Assembly: GCF_041261445.1 (NCBI RefSeq)
Contig: NZ_JBGCCU010000009.1
Span: 310,001-374,000, forward strand
Length of the DNA: 64,000 nt
Source of the DNA: Catenulispora sp. EB89
GTDB taxonomy: Bacteria > Actinomycetota > Actinomycetes > Streptomycetales > Catenulisporaceae
Direction: 5' to 3'
Part shown: positions 15,974 to 23,833 of the stretch, in pieces
Layout of the letters: every line of letters starts with the position of its first letter
Numbering within the stretch: position 1 is the first letter of the stretch
The notes under the pieces: generated by a model
The model's database searches: none
What the model was told of the DNA's origin: nothing
What the model saw: only the letters and a program-made list of their open reading frames with translations
Made by a program: the position numbers and the translations under genes

Positions 15974-18204
15974 TGAGTGCCCCGATCGCGCCGGAGCCGT
16001 CCGCTGAGCGCATGAAGGCCACGGTCACGACGCTGGCCGCGCGCGAGCTGGCCGGGCGACGTGTGGCCAGCCCGGGCGGGACCGCTGCCCGCGCCCGGCT
16101 TGAGGACGAGCTGACCGCACTCGACGCGGTCAGCGAGGTCGACGCCTTCGACACGCCGGTCGGCGGCGCCGCCAACCTGTACGCCGCCATCGTCCCCGCG
16201 GAGTCCGGCGAGCCGGATATCTGGCTGACCGCGCACTACGACGGTGTCGGGGACATCGACGGGGTCCATCGGCCCGGCGCCTCGGACAATGCCTCCGGTG
16301 TCGCGGTGGTCCTGGAGGCCGCGCGGCTGCTGAAGAAGCACGTCCTGAAGGGCGCCGGCCTGTCGATCGCGCTGCTCGACGGCGAGGAGATCGGCACGCT
16401 CGGCTCGGCCCACCACGCCGCCCGGCTGGTCGCCGAGGGTCACAGCCCGCTGATCATCAACGTCGACGGCGCCGGCGAGTTGCACGAGTCGGTCGCTGTG
16501 GAGGCCGGCGGGGCCGCCATGCCGATCCTGACCGCACTCGACGCGGCCGGGAGGGCGACCGACGTCCCGCTGGCCGCTGGACAGGTCGCCTCGGACAACC
16601 GCCGGTACGCCGTTGCCGGCCTGGCCGTTGTCGGCCTCGGGGCCGGGATGCCCGGCTATCACTCGGAAGACGACACGGCGGAGCGGGTCCAGCCCGAAAC
16701 CCTGACGGCGATGGCCGGACTGGTCGTCCGAACAGTCATCGAACTCGCATCGCAGAACACGCGTATAGAACAGGACGGAGTCGGAACGATGAATCAGGCC
16801 CAGGAGGAACTGCCCGTCGTGGTGATCGGCGCGGGACCGGTCGGCCTGGCCGCCGCCGCGCACCTGGCGGAGCGCGGCATCACCTTCCAGGTGCTGGAGG
16901 CCGGCGACACCGTCGGTGCGGCGATCCGCCAGTGGGGCCACGTGCGGCTGTTCAGCCCGTGGCGCTACGACATCGACGCCGCTGCCCGTGCGCTGTTGGA
17001 GCCGACCGGCTGGACCGCGCCGGATGAGGACGCCTCGCCGACCGGCGCGGAGCTGGTCGAACAGTACCTGGTGCCGCTGGCCGCCACGCCACAGATCGCG
17101 AAGCACATTCGTCTGCGGCATCAGGTGACCGCGATCAGCCGGGTCGGGGTGGACCGGGTCCGCTCGCGCAGCCGCGAGTTCGCGCCGTTCCTGGTGCGGG
17201 TCGAGACCGAGGGCGTCACCACCGATCTGCACGCCCGGGCGGTCATCGACGCCTCCGGCACCTGGGGCACTCCGAACGTCCTGGGCGCTTCCGGCCTGCC
17301 GGCCCACGGCGAAGCCGAGGCAGCGGCGTTCATCGACCACGCACTCCCGGATGTCCTCGGCCCGGCCCGCGCCACCTACGCCGGCAAGCACACGCTGGTG
17401 GTCGGCGCCGGGCACTCGGCGGCGAACACGCTGCTGGTGCTGGCCGACCTCGCCGAGCAGGAGCCGGGGACCCGTATCTCCTGGGCGATCCGGACCGGTT
17501 CGGCGGCCCGCAGTTACGGCGGCGGAGAGGCTGACGCCCTCCCGGCACGTGGTGCCCTCGGGACCCGAGTGAAGAAGCTGGTCGAGCAGGGGCAGATCGA
17601 GTTGATCAACCAGTTCTCGGCGCAGGCGATCAGGGTCCTCAGTAACGGCAACGTCGAGGTCGAAAGCACCGATGCCCGTGGAGCGAAGAAGGTCGTGACC
17701 GTGGATCGGATCGTGGCCGCGACCGGGTTCCGTCCCGATCACTCCATCACCAGCGAGCTGCGTCTGGACCTGGACCCGATCCTGGGTTCGACGCGTGCCC
17801 TGGCCCCGCTGATCGACCCGAACGAGCACTCCTGCGGCACCGTTCCCCCGCACGGCGTGGACGAGTTGGCGCACCCGGAACCCAACTTCTACGCGATCGG
17901 CATGAAGTCCTACGGCCGCGCCCCGACGTTCCTTCTCGCTACCGGCTACGAGCAAGCCCGCTCCGTGGTCGCCGCCTTGGACGGGGACTGGGACGCCGCC
18001 CGCGACCTCCGCCTGGAACTACCGGAGACCGGGGTCTGCAACACCACCCTCCCCGGCGACGAGGGCGAAGCCGGCGGCTGCGGCAGCTCCTGCGGGACGC
18101 CGGAGCCGGTGAGCATCGGGCTGGCGACCGGGATTTCGGGCGGGCTGCCGGCCCGGCCGCTGGCGATCGTCGAGGCGGACGGCGGGTCCAGCTGCTGTAG
18201 CTGA
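15973..18204 (+). CDS. M28-type peptidase fused in frame to an ArsO-like flavin monooxygenase
   Basis: A 743-residue two-part protein. Residues 1-270 are an M28 zinc aminopeptidase domain with every metal ligand visible: AHYDG, GASDNASG, DGEEIG, NVDGAG and YHSEDDT. From about 273 (MNQAQEELPVVVIGAGPVG) a two-dinucleotide-fold FAD/NADPH monooxygenase follows, with VIGAGPVGLAAAAHLAERG and LVVGAGHSAANTLLVLA, then a thiol-rich tail (VCNTTL, GGCGSSCGTP, SSCCS). Flavin monooxygenases of this type accompany arsenic operons (ArsO). There is no stop between the parts, but ATG 16790 has GGAG nine bases upstream and could start a separate flavoprotein. The fusion is unusual; its substrate is unknown. Confidence 0.8.
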   Translation: MSAPIAPEPSAERMKATVTTLAARELAGRRVASPGGTAARARLEDELTALDAVSEVDAFDTPVGGAANLYAAIVPAESGEPDIWLTAHYDGVGDIDGVHRPGASDNASGVAVVLEAARLLKKHVLKGAGLSIALLDGEEIGTLGSAHHAARLVAEGHSPLIINVDGAGELHESVAVEAGGAAMPILTALDAAGRATDVPLAAGQVASDNRRYAVAGLAVVGLGAGMPGYHSEDDTAERVQPETLTAMAGLVVRTVIELASQNTRIEQDGVGTMNQAQEELPVVVIGAGPVGLAAAAHLAERGITFQVLEAGDTVGAAIRQWGHVRLFSPWRYDIDAAARALLEPTGWTAPDEDASPTGAELVEQYLVPLAATPQIAKHIRLRHQVTAISRVGVDRVRSRSREFAPFLVRVETEGVTTDLHARAVIDASGTWGTPNVLGASGLPAHGEAEAAAFIDHALPDVLGPARATYAGKHTLVVGAGHSAANTLLVLADLAEQEPGTRISWAIRTGSAARSYGGGEADALPARGALGTRVKKLVEQGQIELINQFSAQAIRVLSNGNVEVESTDARGAKKVVTVDRIVAATGFRPDHSITSELRLDLDPILGSTRALAPLIDPNEHSCGTVPPHGVDELAHPEPNFYAIGMKSYGRAPTFLLATGYEQARSVVAALDGDWDAARDLRLELPETGVCNTTLPGDEGEAGGCGSSCGTPEPVSIGLATGISGGLPARPLAIVEADGGSSCCS

Positions 18205-18206
18205 CA

Positions 18207-18243
18207 AGCTCGGCTGGCGGATGGTCGGCCTCTTGGCCGAGCT
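18207..18243 (+). terminator. Weak hairpin after the fusion gene
   Basis: AGCTCGGC / GCCGAGCT, 8-base arms with a long loop that itself contains GGCCTCTTGGCC, directly after the fusion-gene stop. A plausible but weak terminator. Confidence 0.35.
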
Positions 18244-18357
18244 GTACGCGGTGTGGATGCTCGCGCGGCCCGGACGCGGCTCGCATCGGCAGCGAAACAG
18301 GCTGCGGTGTTCTGAACGTGCTTGAAACGCGCAGGACAGTTAAGGCAGAGACACTTT

Positions 18358-18385
18358 ACTTAGATCCACACAACCCACTTAGATC
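18358..18385. promoter_or_regulatory. Direct repeat ACTTAGATC, candidate operator
   Basis: Two copies of ACTTAGATC, 19 bp apart centre to centre (18358-18366 and 18377-18385), in an AT-rich patch 30-55 bp before the flavoprotein gene at 18414. Two-helical-turn spacing suits a dimeric regulator. The binding protein is unknown; ArsR or MerR encoded nearby are candidates. Confidence 0.4.
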
Positions 18386-18413
18386 AGTACATCGACATCT
18401 CCCGGGAGTCCTG

Positions 18414-19808
18414 ATGTCCGCTAAGCATGTGGTCGCGATCGGTGGCAGCGATGCCGGTATCAGTGCGGCGCTGCGAGCCCGCGAACTTGATCCCAGCAGC
18501 GACGTGACCGTGCTGCTCGCCGACGGCTATCCGAACTTCTCCATCTGCGGCATCCCGTACTTCCTCTCCGGCGAGGTGGCGGACTGGGGTGATTTGGCGC
18601 ACCGCACCATGGCCGATCTGGAGGCGTCCGGGATGCACGTCGTGCCGTGGTCCACCGCGGTGTCGATCGACGCCGAGCAGCGCCGCGTCGGCGTGTGCGG
18701 GCGTGACGGCCGGCTCTCGGAGGTGGCGTACGACGAGTTGATCGTCGCCACCGGTGCCGACAGTGTGCGGCCGCCGATCGCCGGGCTGCGTGAGCTGGGG
18801 CCGGATCGGGGTGTGTTCCTTCTGCGCTCGATCGGCGACGCGCGGGCGTTGATGGACGACCTGTCGGCGCGGCAGCCGGGCAGTGCCGTGATCGTCGGCG
18901 GCGGGTACACCGGGCTGGAGATGGCCGAGGCGCTGATGACCCGTGGAGTGCAGGTGACGCAGATCGAGGCGCTGCCCCAAGTGCTGCCCACGGTCGACGC
19001 CGATCTCGGAGCGCTCATCCGTGCCGAACTCGCGCTCCACGGTGTGGAGGTTCTGACCGGGACCACCGTCGCCGAGGTCACGACCGACGCGGCGGGGCTG
19101 ACGGTGCGCGCCAAGGGCCCGGACGGCCAGAATCTGGTCCGCACGGCCGATGTGGTCCTCGTGGTGGCCGGCGTGCGGCCGAACACCGCTCTGGCTGAAG
19201 GCGCCGGCGTCCGTCTAGGTGCGCGCGGGGCGATCGCGGTGGACCGGCAGATGCGTACCAGCATTCCGCACATGTTCGCCGCCGGGGACTGCGCGACCAC
19301 CCATCACCGGCTGCTCGGCGAGACGTGGCTGCCACTGGGCACCACCGCTCACAAGCAAGGTCGCATCGCCGGGGAGAACGCCTTGGGCGGCAGCCGCAAG
19401 TTCGCCGGGAGCCTGGGCACCCAGGTGGTCAAGGTGTTCGACCTGGTCGCGGCCCGCACCGGCTTGCACACCGCCGGGGCCGCAGCCGCAGGCCGGGGCT
19501 GGAGTCCGGTCGACTCGCTGAGCGTCCAGGACGACCACAGGCGCTACTACCCGGGTGTCTCTCCGATCACGATCAAGGTCACCGGGGACCGCGACACCGG
19601 CCTGCTTCTGGGCGCCCAGCTGGTCGGGCACGTCGGCGCCGAGATCGCCAAGCGCGTGGACATCTACGCCACGGCGCTGTTCCACGGCATGCGGATCGAG
19701 GAGATCAGCGACCTGGACTTGTCCTACGCCCCTCCGCTGGCCTCGACCTGGGACGCGGTGCAGGCGGCGGCACAGGTCTGGGACCGCGAGCACCAGCGGC
19801 TTGCATAA
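18414..19808 (+). CDS. CoA-disulfide reductase / NADH oxidase-like flavoprotein
   Basis: A 464-residue pyridine nucleotide-disulfide oxidoreductase. The N-terminal FAD site (VVAIGGSDAGISAALRAREL), the single redox cysteine in NFSICGIPYFLSG (the Cys that CoADR and NADH oxidases carry as a mixed disulfide or sulfenate), the NAD site (AVIVGGGYTGLEMAEAL) and the FAD-2 motif MFAAGDCATTHH are intact, and a C-terminal dimerisation domain follows. The plain Rossmann GG variants argue for CoADR/Nox rather than glutathione reductase. ATG 18414 has GGGAG upstream; an in-frame start at 18318 would extend through the repeat operator. It is placed among arsenic/thiol genes, fitting low-molecular-weight thiol redox balance. 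Confidence 0.85.
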   Translation: MSAKHVVAIGGSDAGISAALRARELDPSSDVTVLLADGYPNFSICGIPYFLSGEVADWGDLAHRTMADLEASGMHVVPWSTAVSIDAEQRRVGVCGRDGRLSEVAYDELIVATGADSVRPPIAGLRELGPDRGVFLLRSIGDARALMDDLSARQPGSAVIVGGGYTGLEMAEALMTRGVQVTQIEALPQVLPTVDADLGALIRAELALHGVEVLTGTTVAEVTTDAAGLTVRAKGPDGQNLVRTADVVLVVAGVRPNTALAEGAGVRLGARGAIAVDRQMRTSIPHMFAAGDCATTHHRLLGETWLPLGTTAHKQGRIAGENALGGSRKFAGSLGTQVVKVFDLVAARTGLHTAGAAAAGRGWSPVDSLSVQDDHRRYYPGVSPITIKVTGDRDTGLLLGAQLVGHVGAEIAKRVDIYATALFHGMRIEEISDLDLSYAPPLASTWDAVQAAAQVWDREHQRLA

Positions 19809-19837
19809 GCCGTTGCAGGGTCCGGCAGTTCACACGT

Positions 19838-19875
19838 GCCGGCCCCGACACTCCTTCCAGAGTGTCGGGGCCGGC
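19838..19875. terminator. Bidirectional terminator between convergent genes
   Basis: A perfect 16-base stem, GCCGGCCCCGACACTC against GAGTGTCGGGGCCGGC, with loop CTTCCA. It lies between the stops of the flavoprotein (plus) and the chitosanase (minus), so it can end transcription from both sides. Confidence 0.9.
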
Positions 19876-19895
19876 GTGTTCCTTGGAGCGCTCGA

Positions 19896-22352
19896 TCAGG
19901 AAGTCGTCAGCGCGGTGTCGTCGATGACGAAGTTGGTGGTGCCGCCGCTGGTGTCGGTTTCGGCACCGCTGAACTTCAGCGTGACCGTCTGCCCGGCGTA
20001 CGCCGACAGGTCGGCGGTGCGCTGGGTGTAACCGGTGCCGTTGTCCAGGTTCGAGAACGACCCGACGGTACCCAGCACCGTCCCAGCCGAGTTCAACACC
20101 TGCACAGTGAAGGTATCGGGCTTGGCGCTGGTTGTGTTCTCCGTGGAATCGACATGCAGCCAGTAACTCAGGGACGCCGTGCAACCGGCCGGTATGGTCA
20201 CCGACTGGCTAGCGGTGTCAGTGTCCTTGGACCCGTTGCCGTTGAAGTCCGCGATCCACGACCCGGAGTGCGCCGGCTCAGCAGACGTGGCCTTGGTGAT
20301 CGGAGTGAAACCCAACGTCGAACTCTGAGACCAAGACGTGGCCCCCGACTCGAAACCAGGGTTCGCCAACAACTGCGCCGACGTGCAACCACCGCTGGGC
20401 GCGGTCACCGTCAGCGTGAGCGTGGCGGTGTGCGAGCCCGAAGCGGCCGCGCCGGTCACGGTCACCGGGTAGGTCCCGGCCGGGGTGGTCGAGGCCGTCG
20501 CGATGGTCAGGCTACTGGCACCGCCCGCGGTGACCGACGCCGGGTTGAAACTCGCCGTGGCCCCGGCGGGCAGGCCGGACGCCGACAGGGCCACCGACTG
20601 TGCCGACCCGGATGTCACCGCGGTCGTGACCGTTGACGTCACCGAGCCGCCGGCCGTGACCGAACCCGATGCCGGAGCATCGGAGACGGAGAAGTCGTTC
20701 GTCGGCGGCGGCGAGGTGCTGCCGGAGACGTTCAGCGCGGTGTCGTCGAGGACGAAGTTGGTGGTGCCGCCGCTGGTGTCGGTTTCGGCACCGGTGAACT
20801 TCAGCGTGACCGTCTGCCCGGCATACGCGGACAGGTCGGCAGTGCGCTGCGTGTAGCCGGTGGCATTGTCCAGGTTCGAGAACGACCCGACGGTGCCCAG
20901 CACCGTCCCAGCCGAGTTCAACACCTGCGCAGTAAACGTGTCGGGCTTGGCCGTAGTCGTGCTTTCTGTGGAATCGACATGCAGCCAGTAACTCAGGGAC
21001 GCCGTGCAACCGGCCGGTATGGTCACCGACTGGCTAGCGGTGTCAGTGTCCTTGGACCCGTTGCCGTTGAAGTCCGCGATCCACGACCCGGAGTGCGCCG
21101 GCTCAGCAGACGTGGCCTTGGTGATCGGAGTGAAACCCAACGTCGAACTCTGAGACCAAGACGTGGCCCCCGACTCGAAACCAGGGTTCGCCAACAACTG
21201 CGCCGACGTGCAACCACCGCTACCGGCCGAGGTGACGGTGAGTGTGTACGAGGCCGTGTGGGTACCACTGGACGCCGTTCCGGTCACGGTGATCGGATAC
21301 GTACCCGCCGGGGTCGCCGCCGAGGTGGCGACGGTCAGTGTCGAGGACGCCCCGGAGTTCACGCTGGCCGGGCTGAACGAGGCCGTGGCCCCGCTCGGCA
21401 GGCCGGACGCGGACAGCGCCACCGACTCGGCGGACCCGGACGTCACGGAGGTGCCGACCGACACCGACGCCGAAGAACCGGCCGTCACCGACCCCGAGGC
21501 CGGAGACACCGCCACCGAGAAGTCGTTCGCCGGCGGCGGAGGCGTGCCGCCCATGCTCGAGCCGAGGGTGTTCAGGGCGTTCTGCACCATGCCCTGGGCA
21601 TTGGCGTTGAGGTTGGCGTTGGTGCCGTTGACGACCCAGGACGCGCCGGAGATGATCGCGACGGTCACGCCGTTGTCCACGCCGCCGGTGGTGCCGCTGC
21701 TCGGGATGCCGAGCAGCGAGGCCGCCTTCACCGACGCCTCGCCCAGCTCGCGCGAGTCGTTGGACGAGGTGGTCTGACTGTTCCCGGTCTGGGTGTCACC
21801 GAAGATCGCGCCGATGACGTTGCCGTTGTAGAAGACCAGCGCGAACTGCCGGCCGGAGATGCCGTGCTCCTTGTAGAAGAAGTGCGGGCAGGGGCTCGTC
21901 TTGTCCCAGCAGTCGTCGCCCAGGACGTAGAACGGCACGTGGTGCGCGGCCAGTTGCGCGCCGTTGCTGTCCTGGAAGGTGGTCTGGTCCTGGTGGTCCG
22001 GATCCGGATCGGGGTCGCTGCCGTCGTCGTCGATGGCCATGCTGGAGGTGTAGACGAAGACGCCGGCCGTGGGCTGGTACACGTTCACGTTCATGGCCCG
22101 CGTCATGGTGTTGATGTGGGGCTTGGTGTTGACCTGGGTGGCGGAGGTCGAGTTCTGCTTGATGTCGGCCAACACCTGGGCGGCCGTGTACGTGGTGCCG
22201 CTCGACGCGGCAGCGGAGTGCGTGGCGGCAGCGGACCGCGTGGCGGCGGCGCTGTGCGTAGCGGCCGCGCGGGCGTTCGCGGTGGCCGCCGGGGTGGCGA
22301 GTGCAAGGGCTGCGACGAGTGCCACAGCCAGGCGGGTACGGATCGATGACAT
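19896..22352 (-). CDS. Secreted GH75-like chitosanase with duplicated accessory modules
   Basis: An 818-residue exported protein. A signal peptide (about 1-30, [19 protein letters not shown]) is followed by an Ala/His/Ser linker repeat. The catalytic region (about 45-265) carries [28 protein letters not shown] and [20 protein letters not shown], which fit glycoside hydrolase family 75, the endo-chitosanases. Two copies of an Ig-like domain ([14 protein letters not shown]) plus a jelly-roll carbohydrate-binding-like module ([20 protein letters not shown]) follow. ATG 22352 was chosen for the signal peptide; six extra residues upstream look unnatural. GH75 assignment rests on motif recall; substrate chitosan is inferred. 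Confidence 0.78.
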   Translation of the reverse strand: MSSIRTRLAVALVAALALATPAATANARAAATHSAAATRSAAATHSAAASSGTTYTAAQVLADIKQNSTSATQVNTKPHINTMTRAMNVNVYQPTAGVFVYTSSMAIDDDGSDPDPDPDHQDQTTFQDSNGAQLAAHHVPFYVLGDDCWDKTSPCPHFFYKEHGISGRQFALVFYNGNVIGAIFGDTQTGNSQTTSSNDSRELGEASVKAASLLGIPSSGTTGGVDNGVTVAIISGASWVVNGTNANLNANAQGMVQNALNTLGSSMGGTPPPPANDFSVAVSPASGSVTAGSSASVSVGTSVTSGSAESVALSASGLPSGATASFSPASVNSGASSTLTVATSAATPAGTYPITVTGTASSGTHTASYTLTVTSAGSGGCTSAQLLANPGFESGATSWSQSSTLGFTPITKATSAEPAHSGSWIADFNGNGSKDTDTASQSVTIPAGCTASLSYWLHVDSTESTTTAKPDTFTAQVLNSAGTVLGTVGSFSNLDNATGYTQRTADLSAYAGQTVTLKFTGAETDTSGGTTNFVLDDTALNVSGSTSPPPTNDFSVSDAPASGSVTAGGSVTSTVTTAVTSGSAQSVALSASGLPAGATASFNPASVTAGGASSLTIATASTTPAGTYPVTVTGAAASGSHTATLTLTVTAPSGGCTSAQLLANPGFESGATSWSQSSTLGFTPITKATSAEPAHSGSWIADFNGNGSKDTDTASQSVTIPAGCTASLSYWLHVDSTENTTSAKPDTFTVQVLNSAGTVLGTVGSFSNLDNGTGYTQRTADLSAYAGQTVTLKFSGAETDTSGGTTNFVIDDTALTTS
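20143..20396 (-). repeat. Copy 1 of a 254-bp identical direct repeat
   Basis: By eye, identical base for base to 20968-21221 (offset 825 bp, in frame). It encodes the N-terminal half of the second accessory jelly-roll module, starting at [11 protein letters not shown]. Confidence 0.9.
20968..21221 (-). repeat. Copy 2 of the 254-bp identical direct repeat
   Basis: The other copy, in the first accessory module. The flanking parts of the modules (to about 19899 and 20724) are similar but not identical, so the identical core points to recent duplication or gene conversion. Confidence 0.9.
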
Positions 22353-22561
22353 GGTGGTGTGGGCCTCCCACAAGCGATTCGTAAGGGTGTTTTACCAATG
22401 AAGCACGCGGGTGGCCGACCCGCAATGACTCTCGTCAATAAAGTTAACAAGAGTTGTGGTTTACTCAACACCCGTATACGCAGGCCTGGGCCGTCGCCGA
22501 GGAGGATCACAAAGCTCTGGCATAGCTCCGCCGGCGCGCGCGGCGAAGCGTCACACTCAGC

Positions 22562-22648
22562 TCAGCAGCCGCAATCGCAGCCGCACAGCTCCGGAGAACA
22601 GTCCGGGTCGTCGCAGCAGCACGCCGCGTTCACCTCGATCTCGGTCAT
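22562..22648 (-). CDS. 28-residue Cys-rich metal-binding-like peptide
   Basis: A tiny gene with a near-ideal ribosome site (AGGAGGTGACG). The product is MTEIEVNAACCCDDPDCSPE followed by LCGCDCGC: eight cysteines among 28 residues, mostly in CC, CxC and Asp-flanked clusters, which looks like a minimal metallothionein. It starts 6 bp after the merR stop on the same strand, so the MerR-controlled promoter should express it. No homologue is known to me by name; metal binding is inferred from composition and context. Confidence 0.72.
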   Translation of the reverse strand: MTEIEVNAACCCDDPDCSPELCGCDCGC

Positions 22649-22654
22649 GGAACG

Positions 22655-23083
22655 TCACCTCCTCTCGGTCGGCGGGCACCACACGCCGGGGGTCGGCGGT
22701 GGACAAGTCGCGGACGGCAGCGCATCGGCCATCGCCGCCATCTCCGCTCGAAGCGCCGCCAGGCGGGCCATTTCGGCGTCCACCTCGGCAATGCGGCGGC
22801 GCAGCAGATCCTCGGCGGGCTCGCACGGGCACGTCCCGGTGTCGCGTACCGCCAACAGGTCAGCGATGTCGCGCAGCCGCAGCCCCAGGCGCTGACAGCC
22901 CTGCACGAACTGCAGCCGCTCCACGGCTTCGGGGCCGTAGGACCGGTAGCCGGACGCGGTGCGCTCCGGCGCCGGCAGCAGGCCCTCGCGTTCGTAGAAC
23001 CGGACCGCGTCCGGGCTGATGCCCACGGCGGCGGCCAACTCCGCGACCCGCAGGCCCTTCACCATCACGTCCGTGCCGCTCAT
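22655..23083 (-). CDS. MerR-family heavy-metal-responsive regulator
   Basis: A 142-residue MerR protein: N-terminal winged helix (LRVAELAAAVGISPDAVRFYEREGLLP), a dimerisation helix, and a C-terminal effector loop TCPCEPAEDLLRRRI with a CxC typical of metal-sensing MerR subgroups; later cysteines (SATCPPP, VWCPP) may contribute. ATG 23083 was chosen; upstream in-frame residues lie across its own operator. It acts on the distorted promoter at 23091-23122 and shares a transcript with the Cys-rich peptide. Confidence 0.9.
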   Translation of the reverse strand: MSGTDVMVKGLRVAELAAAVGISPDAVRFYEREGLLPAPERTASGYRSYGPEAVERLQFVQGCQRLGLRLRDIADLLAVRDTGTCPCEPAEDLLRRRIAEVDAEMARLAALRAEMAAMADALPSATCPPPTPGVWCPPTERR

Positions 23084-23090
23084 GGCCTCC

Positions 23091-23122
23091 ACGCTAAACC
23101 TTGGATCCGACTCCAAGGTCAA
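23091..23122 (-). promoter_or_regulatory. MerR-type promoter/operator with long spacer
   Basis: On the minus strand, -35 TTGACC (23122-23117) and -10 TAGCGT (23096-23091) are 20 bases apart, and the spacer holds a perfect dyad ACCTTGGA-N6-TCCAAGGT (23098-23119). The over-long spacer with centred dyad is the hallmark of MerR-activated promoters. The start codon is only 7 bases beyond the -10, so the mRNA is probably leaderless. Confidence 0.85.
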
Positions 23123-23190
23123 GCCCTGGGCGGCCTGGCGATCCTGATCGACGACGGGGCCGTTGCCTCGGAATATCCATTTCTGTCAAC

Positions 23191-23206
23191 ATAGACATAT
23201 GTCGAT
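23191..23206. promoter_or_regulatory. ArsR-type palindrome ATAGACATATGTCGAT
   Basis: A dyad centred on GACATATGTC at the 5' edge of the arsR remnant upstream of arsC. It has the look of actinobacterial ArsR operators. With the local arsR destroyed, another ArsR, such as the one at 15064, might use it. Confidence 0.55.
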
Positions 23207-23341
23207 GCAGGACCACGCCTCGCTGGTCAGCGAGCCGCTGAGATCGCATCCCATGCCGGTGCCGACCGCCTGACCGACCTGCTCACCTACCTGCCGGAAG
23301 CCGCGGACGGCGAACCGGACGACCGGAAAGGCACCCCCTGA
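23199..23341 (+). pseudogene. Remnant of an arsR gene deleted upstream of arsC
   Basis: An N-terminal stub starts at ATG 23199 (MSMQDHASLVSEPL) and runs into a stop. In another frame, the bases ending at 23341 read ADRLTDLLTYLPEAADGEPD and so on to a TGA overlapping the arsC ATG, which resembles the end of an ArsR protein coupled to its downstream gene. The helix-turn-helix core between them is missing. This looks like an internal deletion plus frameshift. Confidence 0.5.
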
Positions 23342-23760
23342 TGTCCGACACCAAGCCGTCCGTGCTGTTCGTCTGCATCCACAACGCCGGCCGCTCCCAG
23401 ATGGCCGCCGGATTCCTCACCCACTACGCCGGGGACCGCGTCACCGTCCGCTCCGCCGGCTCCGCACCGGCGGACGCCGTGAACCCCGCGGTGCTGGATG
23501 CCATGAACGAGGTCGGCATCGACCTGTCGGCTGAGACCCCGAAGATCCTCACCGACGAAGCCGCCCTGGCCTCGGACTACATCATCACCATGGGCTGCGG
23601 CGACACCTGCCCCGTCTACCCCGGCAAGAAGTACCTCGACTGGGTCCTCACCGACCCCGCCGGCCAGGGTGTCGAAGCCGTGCGCCCCATCCGCGACGAG
23701 ATCGAACGCCTCATCAAGGGCCTGATCGACGAGATCGGCACCAAGAACGCGGCGGTCTGA
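23341..23760 (+). CDS. arsC: Arsenate reductase, low-molecular-weight phosphatase type
   Basis: Reduces arsenate to arsenite in the cytoplasm with thiols as electron donors. The 139 residues start with the P-loop CIHNAGRS (nucleophile Cys 12, CX5R), followed by MGCGDTCP with Cys 86 and Cys 90, so this is the thioredoxin/mycothiol-dependent group with relay cysteines rather than the glutaredoxin type. ATG 23341 overlaps the stop of the arsR remnant. No ArsB or Acr3 efflux pump is present in the window, so arsenite export must be encoded elsewhere or be absent. Confidence 0.95.
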   Translation: MSDTKPSVLFVCIHNAGRSQMAAGFLTHYAGDRVTVRSAGSAPADAVNPAVLDAMNEVGIDLSAETPKILTDEAALASDYIITMGCGDTCPVYPGKKYLDWVLTDPAGQGVEAVRPIRDEIERLIKGLIDEIGTKNAAV

Positions 23761-23761
23761 A

Positions 23762-23778
23762 GGCCGGCGAATCCGGCC
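23762..23778. terminator. Short hairpin after arsC
   Basis: GGCCGG-CGAAT-CCGGCC immediately past the arsC stop, between convergent genes. It is followed by tandem AGCTCAGGTC-type 10-bp repeats up to the kdpE-like stop. Confidence 0.55.
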
Positions 23779-23833
23779 GGGCCGGGTTCCGGCTTGCGCG
23801 TGCCCAGCTCAGCTCAGGTCAGCTCAGGTCAGC

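Noticed and set aside
15442-17955. Very long open frame on the minus strand extending arsR to a 963-residue protein
   Set aside because: Only the last 125 residues look like protein (ArsR). The rest is Arg/Gly/His-rich antisense of the peptidase-monooxygenase fusion, whose motifs are all on the plus strand.
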